This document shows, in pieces, positions 26,908-35,069 of a stretch of DNA of 64,000 bases. The translations under genes were made by a program, and so were the position numbers. Source of the stretch: CALCKU01 sp964607445 (GTDB lineage: Bacteria > Pseudomonadota > Alphaproteobacteria > Caulobacterales > Maricaulaceae); NCBI GenBank assembly GCA_964607445.1, contig CAZSKN010000001.1:1-64000 (forward strand), in the 5' to 3' direction. Under the pieces are notes generated by a model, which saw only the letters and a program-made list of their open reading frames with translations, made no database searches and was not told the origin of the DNA. The stretch's first letter is position 1, and every line of letters starts with the position of its first letter.

Positions 26908-27306
26908 ATGAAACGCACGTTACAAATCATCTTATTCATCCTGAGTTGCATCCCGCTTTATTTTGGTATGAGCTGTGTAATCTTTGGCGCCGCCCAGCAT
27001 ATAGACGCAGAACATGTCAACGCCGCATTAGATAATCAATATCGCTATTTAGGTGCGTTTTATCTGAGCCTTACCTTTCTTATCTGGTGGATGTTGCCTC
27101 ATATTGAACGTCACACGATTCCGCTCCGCCTGCTGGTTTTCGCCATTTTTCTAGGCGGGCTGGCACGTCTGTATTCGCATATAACCGTTGGGCCCGGATT
27201 GCCCCAACAATTTGGCGGTATGTTGCTGGAATTATCCCTACCCGTACTTTTAATTTTTCAGGCTAAAATTGCCCGCGAATATGGCACAAAGTCGGCTTTG
27301 GAATAA
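26908..27306 (+). CDS. DUF4345 membrane protein
   Basis: 132 aa with four hydrophobic segments (about 5-28, 48-66, 75-93, 100-122). The motif LDNQYRYLGAFYLSLTFLI and the later GGLARLYSHITVG match the DUF4345 family of small four-helix membrane proteins of unknown role. It lies nine bases after the SMP-30-like gene. Confidence 0.75.
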   Translation: MKRTLQIILFILSCIPLYFGMSCVIFGAAQHIDAEHVNAALDNQYRYLGAFYLSLTFLIWWMLPHIERHTIPLRLLVFAIFLGGLARLYSHITVGPGLPQQFGGMLLELSLPVLLIFQAKIAREYGTKSALE

Positions 27307-27381
27307 AATTTAATATAACAAATATCTTGTTTCAACTTCACTCATATGCAACAAAATGCATATAACATAAAGGTTAAAACT

Positions 27382-28554
27382 ATGTCTGAAAGAGAATTCG
27401 ATCTTGTCATTTTTGGGGCGACCGGATTCACCGGACGCCTTGTCGCGGAATATGTAAATGCCACATATGGCGTGACTCTGCGCTGGGCCATGGCCGGACG
27501 CTCACTCAGCAAACTTGAAGCCGTGCGTGCGGATATGGGTATTGCCGACAGCACACCTCTCCTTATTGGCGATACCTCCGACCCGACCTCTCTGGCGGCT
27601 ATGGCAAAGCGAAGTAAAGTTATTGCGACGACCGTTGGACCCTACCAGCTATACGGTGAATCCTTGGTCAAAGCCTGCGCAGATAATGGTACGGATTATG
27701 TTGATCTTTGCGGCGAACCGGCATGGATGCACGATATCATTGACAGTTATACCGCCCCAGCCAAAGCATCCGGAGCCCGTATTGTTCTGTCTTGCGGATT
27801 TGATTCTATTCCATTTGATTTAGGCGTATATTTTCTACAACAAGAAGCACAAGCGCGCTTTGGTTTACCTTGCATAAATGTCCGGGGCCGGGTTCGAAAA
27901 ATGAAAGGTACATTTTCAGGCGGCACCGCGGCCAGCTTTATGGAAACTATGAAACGCGCAGGACGACAACCGGAAATATTGGAATGGCTAAAAGATCCGT
28001 TTTCTCTATGCCCAGACTTTACGGGCCCGCAACAACCCCCGGGTCATAAACCAATTTTTGAGGAGGATTTAAATAGCTGGTCAGCCCCATTTATCATGGC
28101 CTCGATTAACACTAAAAATATCCACCGATCTAACGCCCTATTAGAGCATGCTTACGGCGAAGGTTTCACCTATAACGAAATGATGCTAACGGGGCCCGGT
28201 GAGAAAGGCCAAGCCAGTGCTAAATTTATAGCCAGTGATAATTCCATGGCTAAAAACCCGCCGAAACCGGGCGAAGGTCCCTCTAAAGAGGAACGCGAAA
28301 CCGGCTATTATGATATTATGTTTATCGGCAACACGAAAAAGGGCGACACACTTACAGCCAGTGTAACAGGGGACAAAGATCCGGGGTATGGCTCAACTTC
28401 AAAAATGATTACCGAGTCCGCCCTATGCCTCGCCTATGATATCAACCGTGATGATGTTCCAGGCGGCGTATATACCCCAGCCCCCGCCATGGGGCACAGC
28501 CTTATTCAACGATTGATAAAAAAAGCCGGCCTGACATTTGAAATTGAAGGATAA
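27382..28554 (+). CDS. Saccharopine-dehydrogenase-like / trans-acting enoyl reductase family protein
   Basis: 390 aa from the ATG at 27382, chosen because AAAGG lies 8 bases upstream; an in-frame ATG at 27346 lacks this. The N-terminus is a Rossmann domain (FDLVIFGATGFTGRLVAEYV), followed by VIATTVGPYQLYGESLVKACADNGTDYVDLCGE, the signature shared by saccharopine-reductase-like proteins and the mycobacterial trans-acting enoyl reductases. Probably an NAD(P)-dependent reductase of lipid-like substrates. No lysine-biosynthesis gene is nearby, so a role in saccharopine metabolism is not claimed. Confidence 0.8.
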   Translation: MSEREFDLVIFGATGFTGRLVAEYVNATYGVTLRWAMAGRSLSKLEAVRADMGIADSTPLLIGDTSDPTSLAAMAKRSKVIATTVGPYQLYGESLVKACADNGTDYVDLCGEPAWMHDIIDSYTAPAKASGARIVLSCGFDSIPFDLGVYFLQQEAQARFGLPCINVRGRVRKMKGTFSGGTAASFMETMKRAGRQPEILEWLKDPFSLCPDFTGPQQPPGHKPIFEEDLNSWSAPFIMASINTKNIHRSNALLEHAYGEGFTYNEMMLTGPGEKGQASAKFIASDNSMAKNPPKPGEGPSKEERETGYYDIMFIGNTKKGDTLTASVTGDKDPGYGSTSKMITESALCLAYDINRDDVPGGVYTPAPAMGHSLIQRLIKKAGLTFEIEG

Positions 28555-28609
28555 TCTCAAATATCGGCCGGAGGGAAGGAAAAGATCGCGTCGAACACAT
28601 CAGAGACGT

Positions 28610-28628
28610 CCCGCTTTAATAAAGCGGG
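28610..28628. terminator. GC-rich hairpin between convergent genes
   Basis: CCCGCTTT-AAT-AAAGCGGG is a perfect 8-bp stem with a 3-base loop, placed between the stop at 28554 (plus) and the stop at 28645 (minus). There is no T run on either side, so it is only a likely transcript-end structure. Confidence 0.4.
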
Positions 28629-28644
28629 CACTCGATAAACGCGT

Positions 28645-29064
28645 TTATTTTTGGGTAAGCCGAAAAACGAGCGCGGCTTTATTGGCTAAGGCTGGTGCAT
28701 AATCTGGACGTAAATCCAATGCAATATCACACGCCGCTTTCGCTTCGGTCATTTGACCCAGCATGGCGTAAGCCGCACAGAGATTACTTTGCGCAATGGC
28801 GGCTTTACGTTTTGATAGACGACTATTTAGGGCCGCCTGATTATACTTTATAGCTTTGTTATATTCGCCTTTTTTAAAGGCTCTGACGCTCGAGCGGATT
28901 TTACCATCCGTGGTACTCATAACCTGAAAACTAGGGATCAAAGAGGACTCTACGCTCTGGGCTGGATTATTAGCAGCATTGGCACTTGCTACCGGCAACC
29001 CAACAGTAAGGCCTAGAACGATTGCGCTCATGCCTCCGATTTTCTTTAACACTAAAAATGTCAT
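28645..29064 (-). CDS. Small secreted TPR protein
   Basis: 139 aa with a signal peptide (about residues 1-31, ending ASANAA) and two helical TPR-like units in the mature part (EYNKAIKYNQAALNSRLSKRKAAIAQSNLCAAYAMLGQ, then MTEAKAACDIALDLRPDYAPALANKAALV). Expected in the periplasm as a protein-interaction module. AGGAGAATGAA precedes the start. It is divergent from the LysR gene, with 89 bases between starts, so the regulator may control it; no operator was identified. Confidence 0.65.
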   Translation of the reverse strand: MTFLVLKKIGGMSAIVLGLTVGLPVASANAANNPAQSVESSLIPSFQVMSTTDGKIRSSVRAFKKGEYNKAIKYNQAALNSRLSKRKAAIAQSNLCAAYAMLGQMTEAKAACDIALDLRPDYAPALANKAALVFRLTQK

Positions 29065-29153
29065 TTCATTCTCCTTTCGTGACTAAATTTATATAATATC
29101 AAACAAATAAGAATGGAATTGACAATAATTGAATATACTTTATACACAAAAGA

Positions 29154-30167
29154 ATGAATAACTGGTCTGACTATCCAATATTGATGGCGGTGGCGGAAAC
29201 CGGCAACTTAACTGCGGCGGGGCGTAAGCTCGGCATGAGCCAACCGACAGTTGGTCGGCGTATCCGCGCACTGGAAACGCATTTCGGCACTCCCTTATTA
29301 GTCAAGAAAGACGGAACGCTTATACCAACCAGTTTTGGCCATTCAATGCTCGACCATATTCATCGCATGCAAAACGAGGCTGCCGCGATTGCGCGAAGTT
29401 CCGCGACCCTTGAGCATTCATTGGCCGGGCCTGTCCGCATTGCCACGACAGAAGGCTTGGGTACAAATTGGGTGCCCTCGGCCATTCAATCCCTTCGACG
29501 CACACATCCTGACCTTTTACTGGATGTCATGATTGGATACCAGAGCACTAATCTGGCCCAGAGAGAGGCGGATATCGCCTTGCGCTGGATGGGACCGGGC
29601 CATCAAAACAGTCTCATAGGCCGTAAAGTCGCCGATGTCGCCTTTGGTCTTTATGCATCGCCTGATTATGTCACCCGCCGCCCCGAGAAGCTTATTACGA
29701 AAACAGACCTTGTCCAGCACGACAATGTTATGCTGCAGATTGAAAATGACAGCGTTTTATGGCCTAAAACCGAAGATAAACTCGCCCATATTCCCAATGG
29801 TCGCATGACCTTTAGATCAAACAGCCTCTTTGCCCATCAGACAGCTATCATGCAAGGATATGGCATTGGGATTTTACCTCTGTGTTTCGCACCTAAAAAT
29901 AATCAGCTGGTCCGTATGTTGCCCGAATATACACATCATGAAGATTTATGGATTGTTGCGCATGAAGACCTCACCCGCAGCACGCGCATCCGAACCGTGT
30001 TTGACTTCTTAATCGACGCGATTTTAAAGGATAAAGAATTCTTTTATTTGGGTGGAAGCTCTGTTTTTGAGCCTAAGTTTAGCAGCTCCAACGCAGCAGC
30101 TCTTGCTGATACCCCCAAACATGAACACGTAGTTTCACCGCGCAATCCAACTTGGGCAGCTCAGTAA
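29154..30167 (+). CDS. LysR family transcriptional regulator
   Basis: 337 aa. The winged helix-turn-helix lies at residues 1-62 (VAETGNLTAAGRKLGMSQPTVGRRIRALETHFGTPLL). The effector domain follows (LAGPVRIATTEGLGTNWVPSAI and READIALRWMGPG). The C-terminal 50 residues after position 290 go beyond the usual family length. It is divergent from the small TPR gene and ends before a strong bidirectional terminator. The effector is unknown. No clear ribosome site precedes the ATG, so it may be poorly translated or leaderless. Confidence 0.85.
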   Translation: MNNWSDYPILMAVAETGNLTAAGRKLGMSQPTVGRRIRALETHFGTPLLVKKDGTLIPTSFGHSMLDHIHRMQNEAAAIARSSATLEHSLAGPVRIATTEGLGTNWVPSAIQSLRRTHPDLLLDVMIGYQSTNLAQREADIALRWMGPGHQNSLIGRKVADVAFGLYASPDYVTRRPEKLITKTDLVQHDNVMLQIENDSVLWPKTEDKLAHIPNGRMTFRSNSLFAHQTAIMQGYGIGILPLCFAPKNNQLVRMLPEYTHHEDLWIVAHEDLTRSTRIRTVFDFLIDAILKDKEFFYLGGSSVFEPKFSSSNAAALADTPKHEHVVSPRNPTWAAQ

Positions 30168-30292
30168 AACACAAGCTTACGTGCAAATGCTGACCGGACC
30201 ATGAACCAACGGACACACGATCCAGTGCCATTACAGCCTTTATTGACTCCGGTCGACGACGTCAGGCGGTAAATGCATTGATAGAAAGGCAT

Positions 30293-30319
30293 AAAACCGC
30301 TCTGGATGAGAGCGGTTTT
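30293..30319. terminator. Bidirectional intrinsic terminator
   Basis: AAAACCGCTCT, a 5-base loop, then AGAGCGGTTTT form a perfect 11-bp stem flanked by A and T runs. It serves the LysR gene (stop 30167, plus) and the YegP-like gene (stop 30338, minus). Confidence 0.85.
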
Positions 30320-30337
30320 GCCGAAGCGGGCTTGAAA

Positions 30338-30667
30338 TTACATACCATTTCTAATGGCATTAGACTCCGCGTCTTTTTTCGCTTTATAGCTCTCGGACGA
30401 GGCTCCGGTAATTTCACCATTTGTGGCTTTACGTCGCCATCTAAATTCACCGCGTTTATCTTTGTAAACTTCCCATTTATCCTTACCGCCCATTGAGTCT
30501 GGATTTCCATCCATACCGTGACGTTGCGCATTTTTTACACATGCAGATTTTTGAGTGTAACCTTCACATGACGCGCCAACAATGTTTCCATTTGTCGCTT
30601 TTCGGCGCCACCGGAATTCCCCCCTTTTATCGGAATAAATTTCCCATTTGTCGTTTTCACCTGCCAT
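30338..30667 (-). CDS. YegP-like protein, two DUF1508 repeats
   Basis: 109 aa consisting of two near-identical units of about 47 residues, each W-E-hydrophobic-Y-x-DKRGEFRWRRKATNG followed by an A/S-rich Y and a K/N-rich helix (residues 8-52 and 63-107). This is the DUF1508 (YegP) domain, in which tandem pairs make a small beta-rich dimer-like fold. Its role is unknown, though it is often linked to stress. It is expressed from the minus strand and stops next to the shared terminator at 30293-30319. Confidence 0.85.
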   Translation of the reverse strand: MAGENDKWEIYSDKRGEFRWRRKATNGNIVGASCEGYTQKSACVKNAQRHGMDGNPDSMGGKDKWEVYKDKRGEFRWRRKATNGEITGASSESYKAKKDAESNAIRNGM

Positions 30668-30749
30668 AAACTATCCCCTTATATTTAATAATAGGCGCAG
30701 TCTACGCGAATGTTAACCTTTTGTGAAGGGGGAGATAAAATCCGGGGTT

Positions 30750-31382
30750 TTACGTCTTGGCCGGCCCCGTAGAAACCGCAACCATAGCCGCTCTCAATGT
30801 CCTGTCACCCAACTTAAACCCGGTTTGCATAACCGTTGCAACATGGCCTTTTTCTTCGTCAGAGGGAATTTGCGCCACGGCCTGATGCACATTGGGATCA
30901 AATTTCGACCCCACACCCGGCACGGCTTTAACGCCATGTCTGGATAGCGTTAATATCAGATCCTTTTCAGTAAGTTCGATCCCTGCGAGCAGATTTTTAG
31001 CATTATCGCCAAGGTCATCTTTGGCTTTACCATCCAGCGTTAGCAAAGCTCGGGACAAATTATCATGCACGGACAACATATCAACGGCAAACCGTTCAAT
31101 ACCATAAGTCTTAGCCGCCGAGACTTCTCTCTCGGCCCGTTTTTTGACATTATCTGCCTCGGCCATAGCCCGCAAAGCCTGATCCTTTAAGGTCGCGAGC
31201 TCTGTTTCCAATTGCTCCACACGGTGTTCTGGCGTGACCACCTTATCGCTCTCACGAGATTCTATCGCAGCTTTGGCTTCATTTATCTCAGCTTGTAACG
31301 CATCTAACTCAGCATCGCTTGGCAAGCCGTCCTGAGGAGTCTCGGAGGCTTTAGGGTCGTTTTTTTGTTTTTTATTTGCCAT
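30750..31382 (-). CDS. grpE: Nucleotide exchange factor GrpE
   Basis: 210 aa from the ATG at 31382; an in-frame start at 31439 would overlap hrcA by 53 bases and has no ribosome site. An acidic, coiled-coil N-terminal half (DAELDALQAEINEAKAAIES and EQLETELATLKDQALRAMAEADNVKKRAERE) is followed by the beta-wing domain with GVKAVPGVGSKFDPNVHQAV and GHVATVMQTGFKLGDRTLRAA. It releases ADP from DnaK. It sits 4 bases after the hrcA stop, so hrcA-grpE form one operon, as in many alphaproteobacteria. Confidence 0.95.
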   Translation of the reverse strand: MANKKQKNDPKASETPQDGLPSDAELDALQAEINEAKAAIESRESDKVVTPEHRVEQLETELATLKDQALRAMAEADNVKKRAEREVSAAKTYGIERFAVDMLSVHDNLSRALLTLDGKAKDDLGDNAKNLLAGIELTEKDLILTLSRHGVKAVPGVGSKFDPNVHQAVAQIPSDEEKGHVATVMQTGFKLGDRTLRAAMVAVSTGPAKT

Positions 31383-31386
31383 ATTA

Positions 31387-32508
31387 TTACCTATCGTCTT
31401 GGCTATATCTCTTGGTCTTGTCCAGCATACGCCCGACAAGTTGTGCCGTATAATCCACCATGGGAATTACCCGAGCATAATTAATACGTGTGGGGCCAAT
31501 CACACCGACCGCCCCGATGATACATTGTTCGCTATCCCGATACGGGGCCACAACAACACTTGATCCTGACAAAGAAAATAAGGGATTTTCTGTGCCAATA
31601 AATAATTTTACACCATCAGCGGCATCTGTTTGATCCAATAAGGCGATTAATTCTTCTTTGCGTTCTAAATCTTCGAACAATAAACGTATACGCTCCAAAT
31701 CGGTCTGCGCTTCTAAATTGTCAAGCAATTGTGCGCGTCCACGGACGATTAAAGCCCGGTCTGAGGCATTTTTTTTCGCCTCGGCACCCGTACCGCCCGA
31801 CCATGCCGCAAGACCTTGCGTAATCAAGCTTTCAGCCGCCTTATCAATCTCGAGTTTACCGGCTTGAATTTCAGCTAATATATCTGTTCGGGCCTGATCA
31901 AGACGACGACCTTTAAGGCGCGCCGATAGAAAATTTCCGGCACGCTCCAAAGAAGAAGGTAATAAGCCCTCGGGACGACGCATAAGCCGGTTTTCAATAT
32001 GCCCATCGGAATAGACTAAAACGACGAGCGCTTGATCGGTATCGAGATTGACAAATTCAATATGTTTCAGCGCGGCAGATTGCGGTTCCACCTCTGGCGT
32101 TAAAACCAGTCCCGCCCCTCCGGCCAATCCGGCTAAAAGAGCAGAAGCTTGCTGGAATATTTGATCCATCCCATGACCGCCTGCCGACATTTGCGCTTCC
32201 ATAGACCGGCGTTCTTTTTGCGATATATCGCCAATTTCCAACAGGCCATCGACAAATAAGCGCAACCCCATTTGCGTAGGTATACGTCCAGCACTCACAT
32301 GCGGTGAGGCCAAAAGACCATAGCGCGTTAAATCCGCCATAGTATTGCGAATTGTCGCTGGAGACAGGTGTATACCATCTGAAAGCGCCAATGTTCGCGA
32401 CCCTACAGGCAGACCGGTCTCAAGATACGTCTCGACAATATCTCTGAAAATATTGCGCGCCCGACTATCCAGATCCGTCAAACTTAAATTTTGACCCATT
32501 AAACTCAT
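31387..32508 (-). CDS. hrcA: Heat-inducible transcription repressor HrcA
   Basis: 373 aa. The winged-helix N-terminus (RDIVETYLETGLPVGSRTLA ... HLSPATIRNTMADLTRYGLL and SPHVSAGRIPTQMGLRLFVD) is characteristic. The central GAF-like domain and C-terminal RINYARVIPMVDYTAQLVGRML complete the family pattern. HrcA binds CIRCE elements, usually at groESL, and is adjusted by GroEL. No groESL operon and no CIRCE match (TTAGCACTC-N9-GAGTGCTAA) is visible in this window, so its targets lie elsewhere. It forms an operon with grpE. Confidence 0.95.
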   Translation of the reverse strand: MSLMGQNLSLTDLDSRARNIFRDIVETYLETGLPVGSRTLALSDGIHLSPATIRNTMADLTRYGLLASPHVSAGRIPTQMGLRLFVDGLLEIGDISQKERRSMEAQMSAGGHGMDQIFQQASALLAGLAGGAGLVLTPEVEPQSAALKHIEFVNLDTDQALVVLVYSDGHIENRLMRRPEGLLPSSLERAGNFLSARLKGRRLDQARTDILAEIQAGKLEIDKAAESLITQGLAAWSGGTGAEAKKNASDRALIVRGRAQLLDNLEAQTDLERIRLLFEDLERKEELIALLDQTDAADGVKLFIGTENPLFSLSGSSVVVAPYRDSEQCIIGAVGVIGPTRINYARVIPMVDYTAQLVGRMLDKTKRYSQDDR

Positions 32509-32516
32509 CGCACTCT

Positions 32517-32545
32517 ATGTGGCGCAAGCACGTCCAGGGTTCAAG
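32517..32545 (-). promoter_or_regulatory. Weak sigma-32-like promoter candidate before hrcA
   Basis: On the minus strand CTTGAA (32545-32540) and CCACAT (32522-32517) are 17 bases apart, which resembles the heat-shock consensus with one mismatch in the second box. It would give an almost leaderless transcript (start codon at 32508), which lowers confidence. Confidence 0.25.
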
Positions 32546-32568
32546 AGGCAAGCGTATATTTCGTCGCT

Positions 32569-34164
32569 CTAAACCGATTTAGACATGGTCTCAGCGCGTA
32601 TAAGATCAATCAAGGCCGTTGTACTCGGATCATGCGCAGTATCGCCTTGTCCCTCAATATCTTGCAAGATTGTTTTGGCGAGTACTTTGCCCAATTCGAC
32701 ACCCCATTGATCAAAGCTATTCACACCCCAAATCACACCTTGGACAAAAACTTTATGTTCATAAAGCGCAATTAAATGCCCCAGTGCAAAGGGCGACAAC
32801 GCCTCCACGGTCAACGTCGTTGACGGACGATTTCCCGGAAAACTTTTTTGTGGCGCCAAAGCCTCTATATTAGAGGGCTTTATATCAGAGGCCCTCGCCA
32901 TATCTTCACGTACTTTATATTCGGCCTTTCCTAACATGAGAGCCTCAGACTGCGCAAAACAATTCGCCAAGAGAGCCCTGTGATGCTCTGGGTGACCCTC
33001 ATGATCTTTAAGCACGGCAATAAAATCTACGGGTGCCCCGGGAGTACCCTGATGCAACCATTGGAAAAAGGCATGTTGTCCATTTGTCCCTTGATCTCCC
33101 CAAAGCACCGGACATGTCAGGCCCGTATCAGCCCCGTCACGGGTTTTCGATTTTCCGTTACTCTCCATTTCCAATTGCTGTAAAAAGGCAGAAAACTTAC
33201 GCAATCGACGCGCATATGGGATCACGGCCAATGTCGTATATCCCAAAACGTTCCGGTTCCAAAGGCCAGTCATCGCCATCATAACAGGGAGATTGTCTGA
33301 TAAAGGTTGATCGCGAAAATGCATGTCCATTTTCGCCGCGCCCTTAAGAAAGTCATCAAAAGCTTGTGGCCCATAAGCCAGTTGCAATGATAAGCCCACG
33401 GCGGACCAAACCGAATAGCGTCCGCCTACCCAGTCCCAAAAATCAAAAATCTGCTCGGGTGGAATATCAAAACGTTCCGCGCCAGCACGGTTCGCGGTAA
33501 CGGCAATGAAATGTTCTCCGGCGGTCTTTCCTAAACTGGCCGTCAACCATGTCCGCGCGGTTTCCGCGTTCATCCGTGTTTCTTGCGTTGTGAAAGATTT
33601 AGAAACGACGACGATCAAGGTCGTTTTCGGGTCCAGCCCCGATAAAGCCTCATTAATTGAAGCGCCGTCAATATTTTCGGCAAAGCGAAGATCGAGCGTG
33701 CGTTCAACCGTTGCTGCGAAAGCGTCAGCGACGAGGCGTGGCCCGAGGTCAGACCCGCCAATTCCAATATGAACAATCGTTTTAAAGCGGCCGTCTGTTC
33801 GGATTTTATCGGCAAAACCGGACATTTTCCGCCGCATTTGTTTAATCTGCTTTTGCACAGACTTAGTCCCGCCCACACCCCGCAGAGCCATATGTAAAAC
33901 GGCCCTATCTTCAGATGTGTTGACTTTATCACCCGCGAAAAGTTTAGCCCGCCACGCATCCAGATCACAGGCTGCGGCGAATGACAATAACGCCTGACGG
34001 GCATTTTCGCTAATGGCTTGCTTTGAAAAATCGACTCGCAGAGGGCCTTCTTGCATAACAAAATTGTTTATTCGACGAGGTTCCGTTTTAAATAATTCCG
34101 CAATAGAAACCGACTGTGCAGCCAAGGCTTCCAACCGCTCATAATGGACTTTACGAGAGGTCAT
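32569..34164 (-). CDS. pgi: Glucose-6-phosphate isomerase
   Basis: 531 aa from the ATG at 34164, preceded by AGGAAT; the open frame extends to 34230 without one. The family signatures are present: VGGRYSVWSAVGLSLQLAYG, the glycine-rich HIGIGGSDLGPRLVADA, VVSKSFTTQETRMN, and VLWGDQGTNGQHAFFQWLHQG. The C-terminal helix FVQGVIWGVNSFDQWGVELGK is the second signature. It interconverts glucose 6-phosphate and fructose 6-phosphate in the cytoplasm. It stands alone between hrcA-grpE and the redoxin gene. Confidence 0.97.
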   Translation of the reverse strand: MTSRKVHYERLEALAAQSVSIAELFKTEPRRINNFVMQEGPLRVDFSKQAISENARQALLSFAAACDLDAWRAKLFAGDKVNTSEDRAVLHMALRGVGGTKSVQKQIKQMRRKMSGFADKIRTDGRFKTIVHIGIGGSDLGPRLVADAFAATVERTLDLRFAENIDGASINEALSGLDPKTTLIVVVSKSFTTQETRMNAETARTWLTASLGKTAGEHFIAVTANRAGAERFDIPPEQIFDFWDWVGGRYSVWSAVGLSLQLAYGPQAFDDFLKGAAKMDMHFRDQPLSDNLPVMMAMTGLWNRNVLGYTTLAVIPYARRLRKFSAFLQQLEMESNGKSKTRDGADTGLTCPVLWGDQGTNGQHAFFQWLHQGTPGAPVDFIAVLKDHEGHPEHHRALLANCFAQSEALMLGKAEYKVREDMARASDIKPSNIEALAPQKSFPGNRPSTTLTVEALSPFALGHLIALYEHKVFVQGVIWGVNSFDQWGVELGKVLAKTILQDIEGQGDTAHDPSTTALIDLIRAETMSKSV

Positions 34165-34292
34165 AGAGATTCCTGTTTTGAGTGTGATTTTATAACAGCC
34201 ATGGACATATTTCAATAAGAGAGCATCCAAAACATAGCGGGTCTAAGCATAGGCTTGGAGAGAGGGTTATAGGCGTTTCATTCAGTTTACAA

Positions 34293-34320
34293 GAAAAAGC
34301 CTCGCTCTTACGAGCAAGGC
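34293..34320 (-). terminator. Intrinsic terminator of the redoxin gene
   Basis: On the minus strand GCCTTGCTC, TAAG loop and GAGCGAGGC form a 9-position stem with one mismatch, followed by TTTTT. It starts about 30 bases after the stop at 34351. Confidence 0.7.
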
Positions 34321-34350
34321 AAGTCTCCTACACATAGGCCAATCGTGATT

Positions 34351-34974
34351 TTAACTCTGATATTTGATCGAACAGCCGTAAGGGGAAGTTTCAGCCGTCT
34401 CGACCGTTTGTCCCGCGTTCAGATTATCCAAAGCCGATTTGACATAATTTGTCGCTCCGGGAATTGTCGAAGCGCGGGCACTTTTATTACTATCAATAGC
34501 GCCCTGATAAACCAATGTTTGGTCTGCATTAATGACATACATATGCGGTGTTGTTTTCGCATCAAAGCTCCGGCCCATCTCACCTGAAGGGTCCAAGATT
34601 ACGGCTTCTGGGGCAGCATCGCGCGAAACCGTCAAAGCATTCGCCTTGGAGCCGTCGACATAACCCTGCTTACCGGGGGCAGAAGACACAATCGAAAGCC
34701 AAATGACACCTTCGGCCGCCGCAGATTTTTGCAATTTTTGCATGTTAGAATATTTGGAATTATAGTGCTTCTTGACATAGGGGCAGCCATGGTTCGTCCA
34801 TTCCAGCACGACTTTTTTACCTGCAAAGTCGGACAGGTTGTGAGAGACCCCGTTAGAATCGACTACGCGCATATCCGATACATTCGTCCCTGTTGCTATT
34901 TTTGCACTGGCCGGGGCGGCGAAACACAAAGCCGGAGCGGCTAACAGCATCAAACTCATTTTGCTTATATTCAT
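34351..34974 (-). CDS. Periplasmic redoxin (AhpC/TSA-like, thioredoxin fold)
   Basis: 207 aa with a signal peptide (about residues 1-24, ending APASA). The thioredoxin-fold domain has NLSDFAGKKVVLEWTNHGCPYVKKHY, where the single Cys in the active loop (NHGCPYVKKHYN) replaces the usual CxxC, and MYVINADQTLVYQGAIDSN later. Such proteins act as peroxidase-like or thiol-disulfide modules. It lies directly downstream of DsbD on the same strand and may receive electrons from it. The C-terminus ends SPYGCSIKY, giving a possible second Cys. Confidence 0.75.
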   Translation of the reverse strand: MNISKMSLMLLAAPALCFAAPASAKIATGTNVSDMRVVDSNGVSHNLSDFAGKKVVLEWTNHGCPYVKKHYNSKYSNMQKLQKSAAAEGVIWLSIVSSAPGKQGYVDGSKANALTVSRDAAPEAVILDPSGEMGRSFDAKTTPHMYVINADQTLVYQGAIDSNKSARASTIPGATNYVKSALDNLNAGQTVETAETSPYGCSIKYQS

Positions 34975-35069
34975 AATATTACCTTTCTTTAAATCCGTAA
35001 AATTCCGTTATATTTGCGCCGAATTCTAGCAAAACGGAGTGCCGCAAGAGACGGCTTTATACGGCAGTT

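Noticed and set aside
32509..32570. CIRCE element before hrcA
   Set aside because: Only GCACTC-like fragments are present; the inverted repeat with 9-base spacing is missing.
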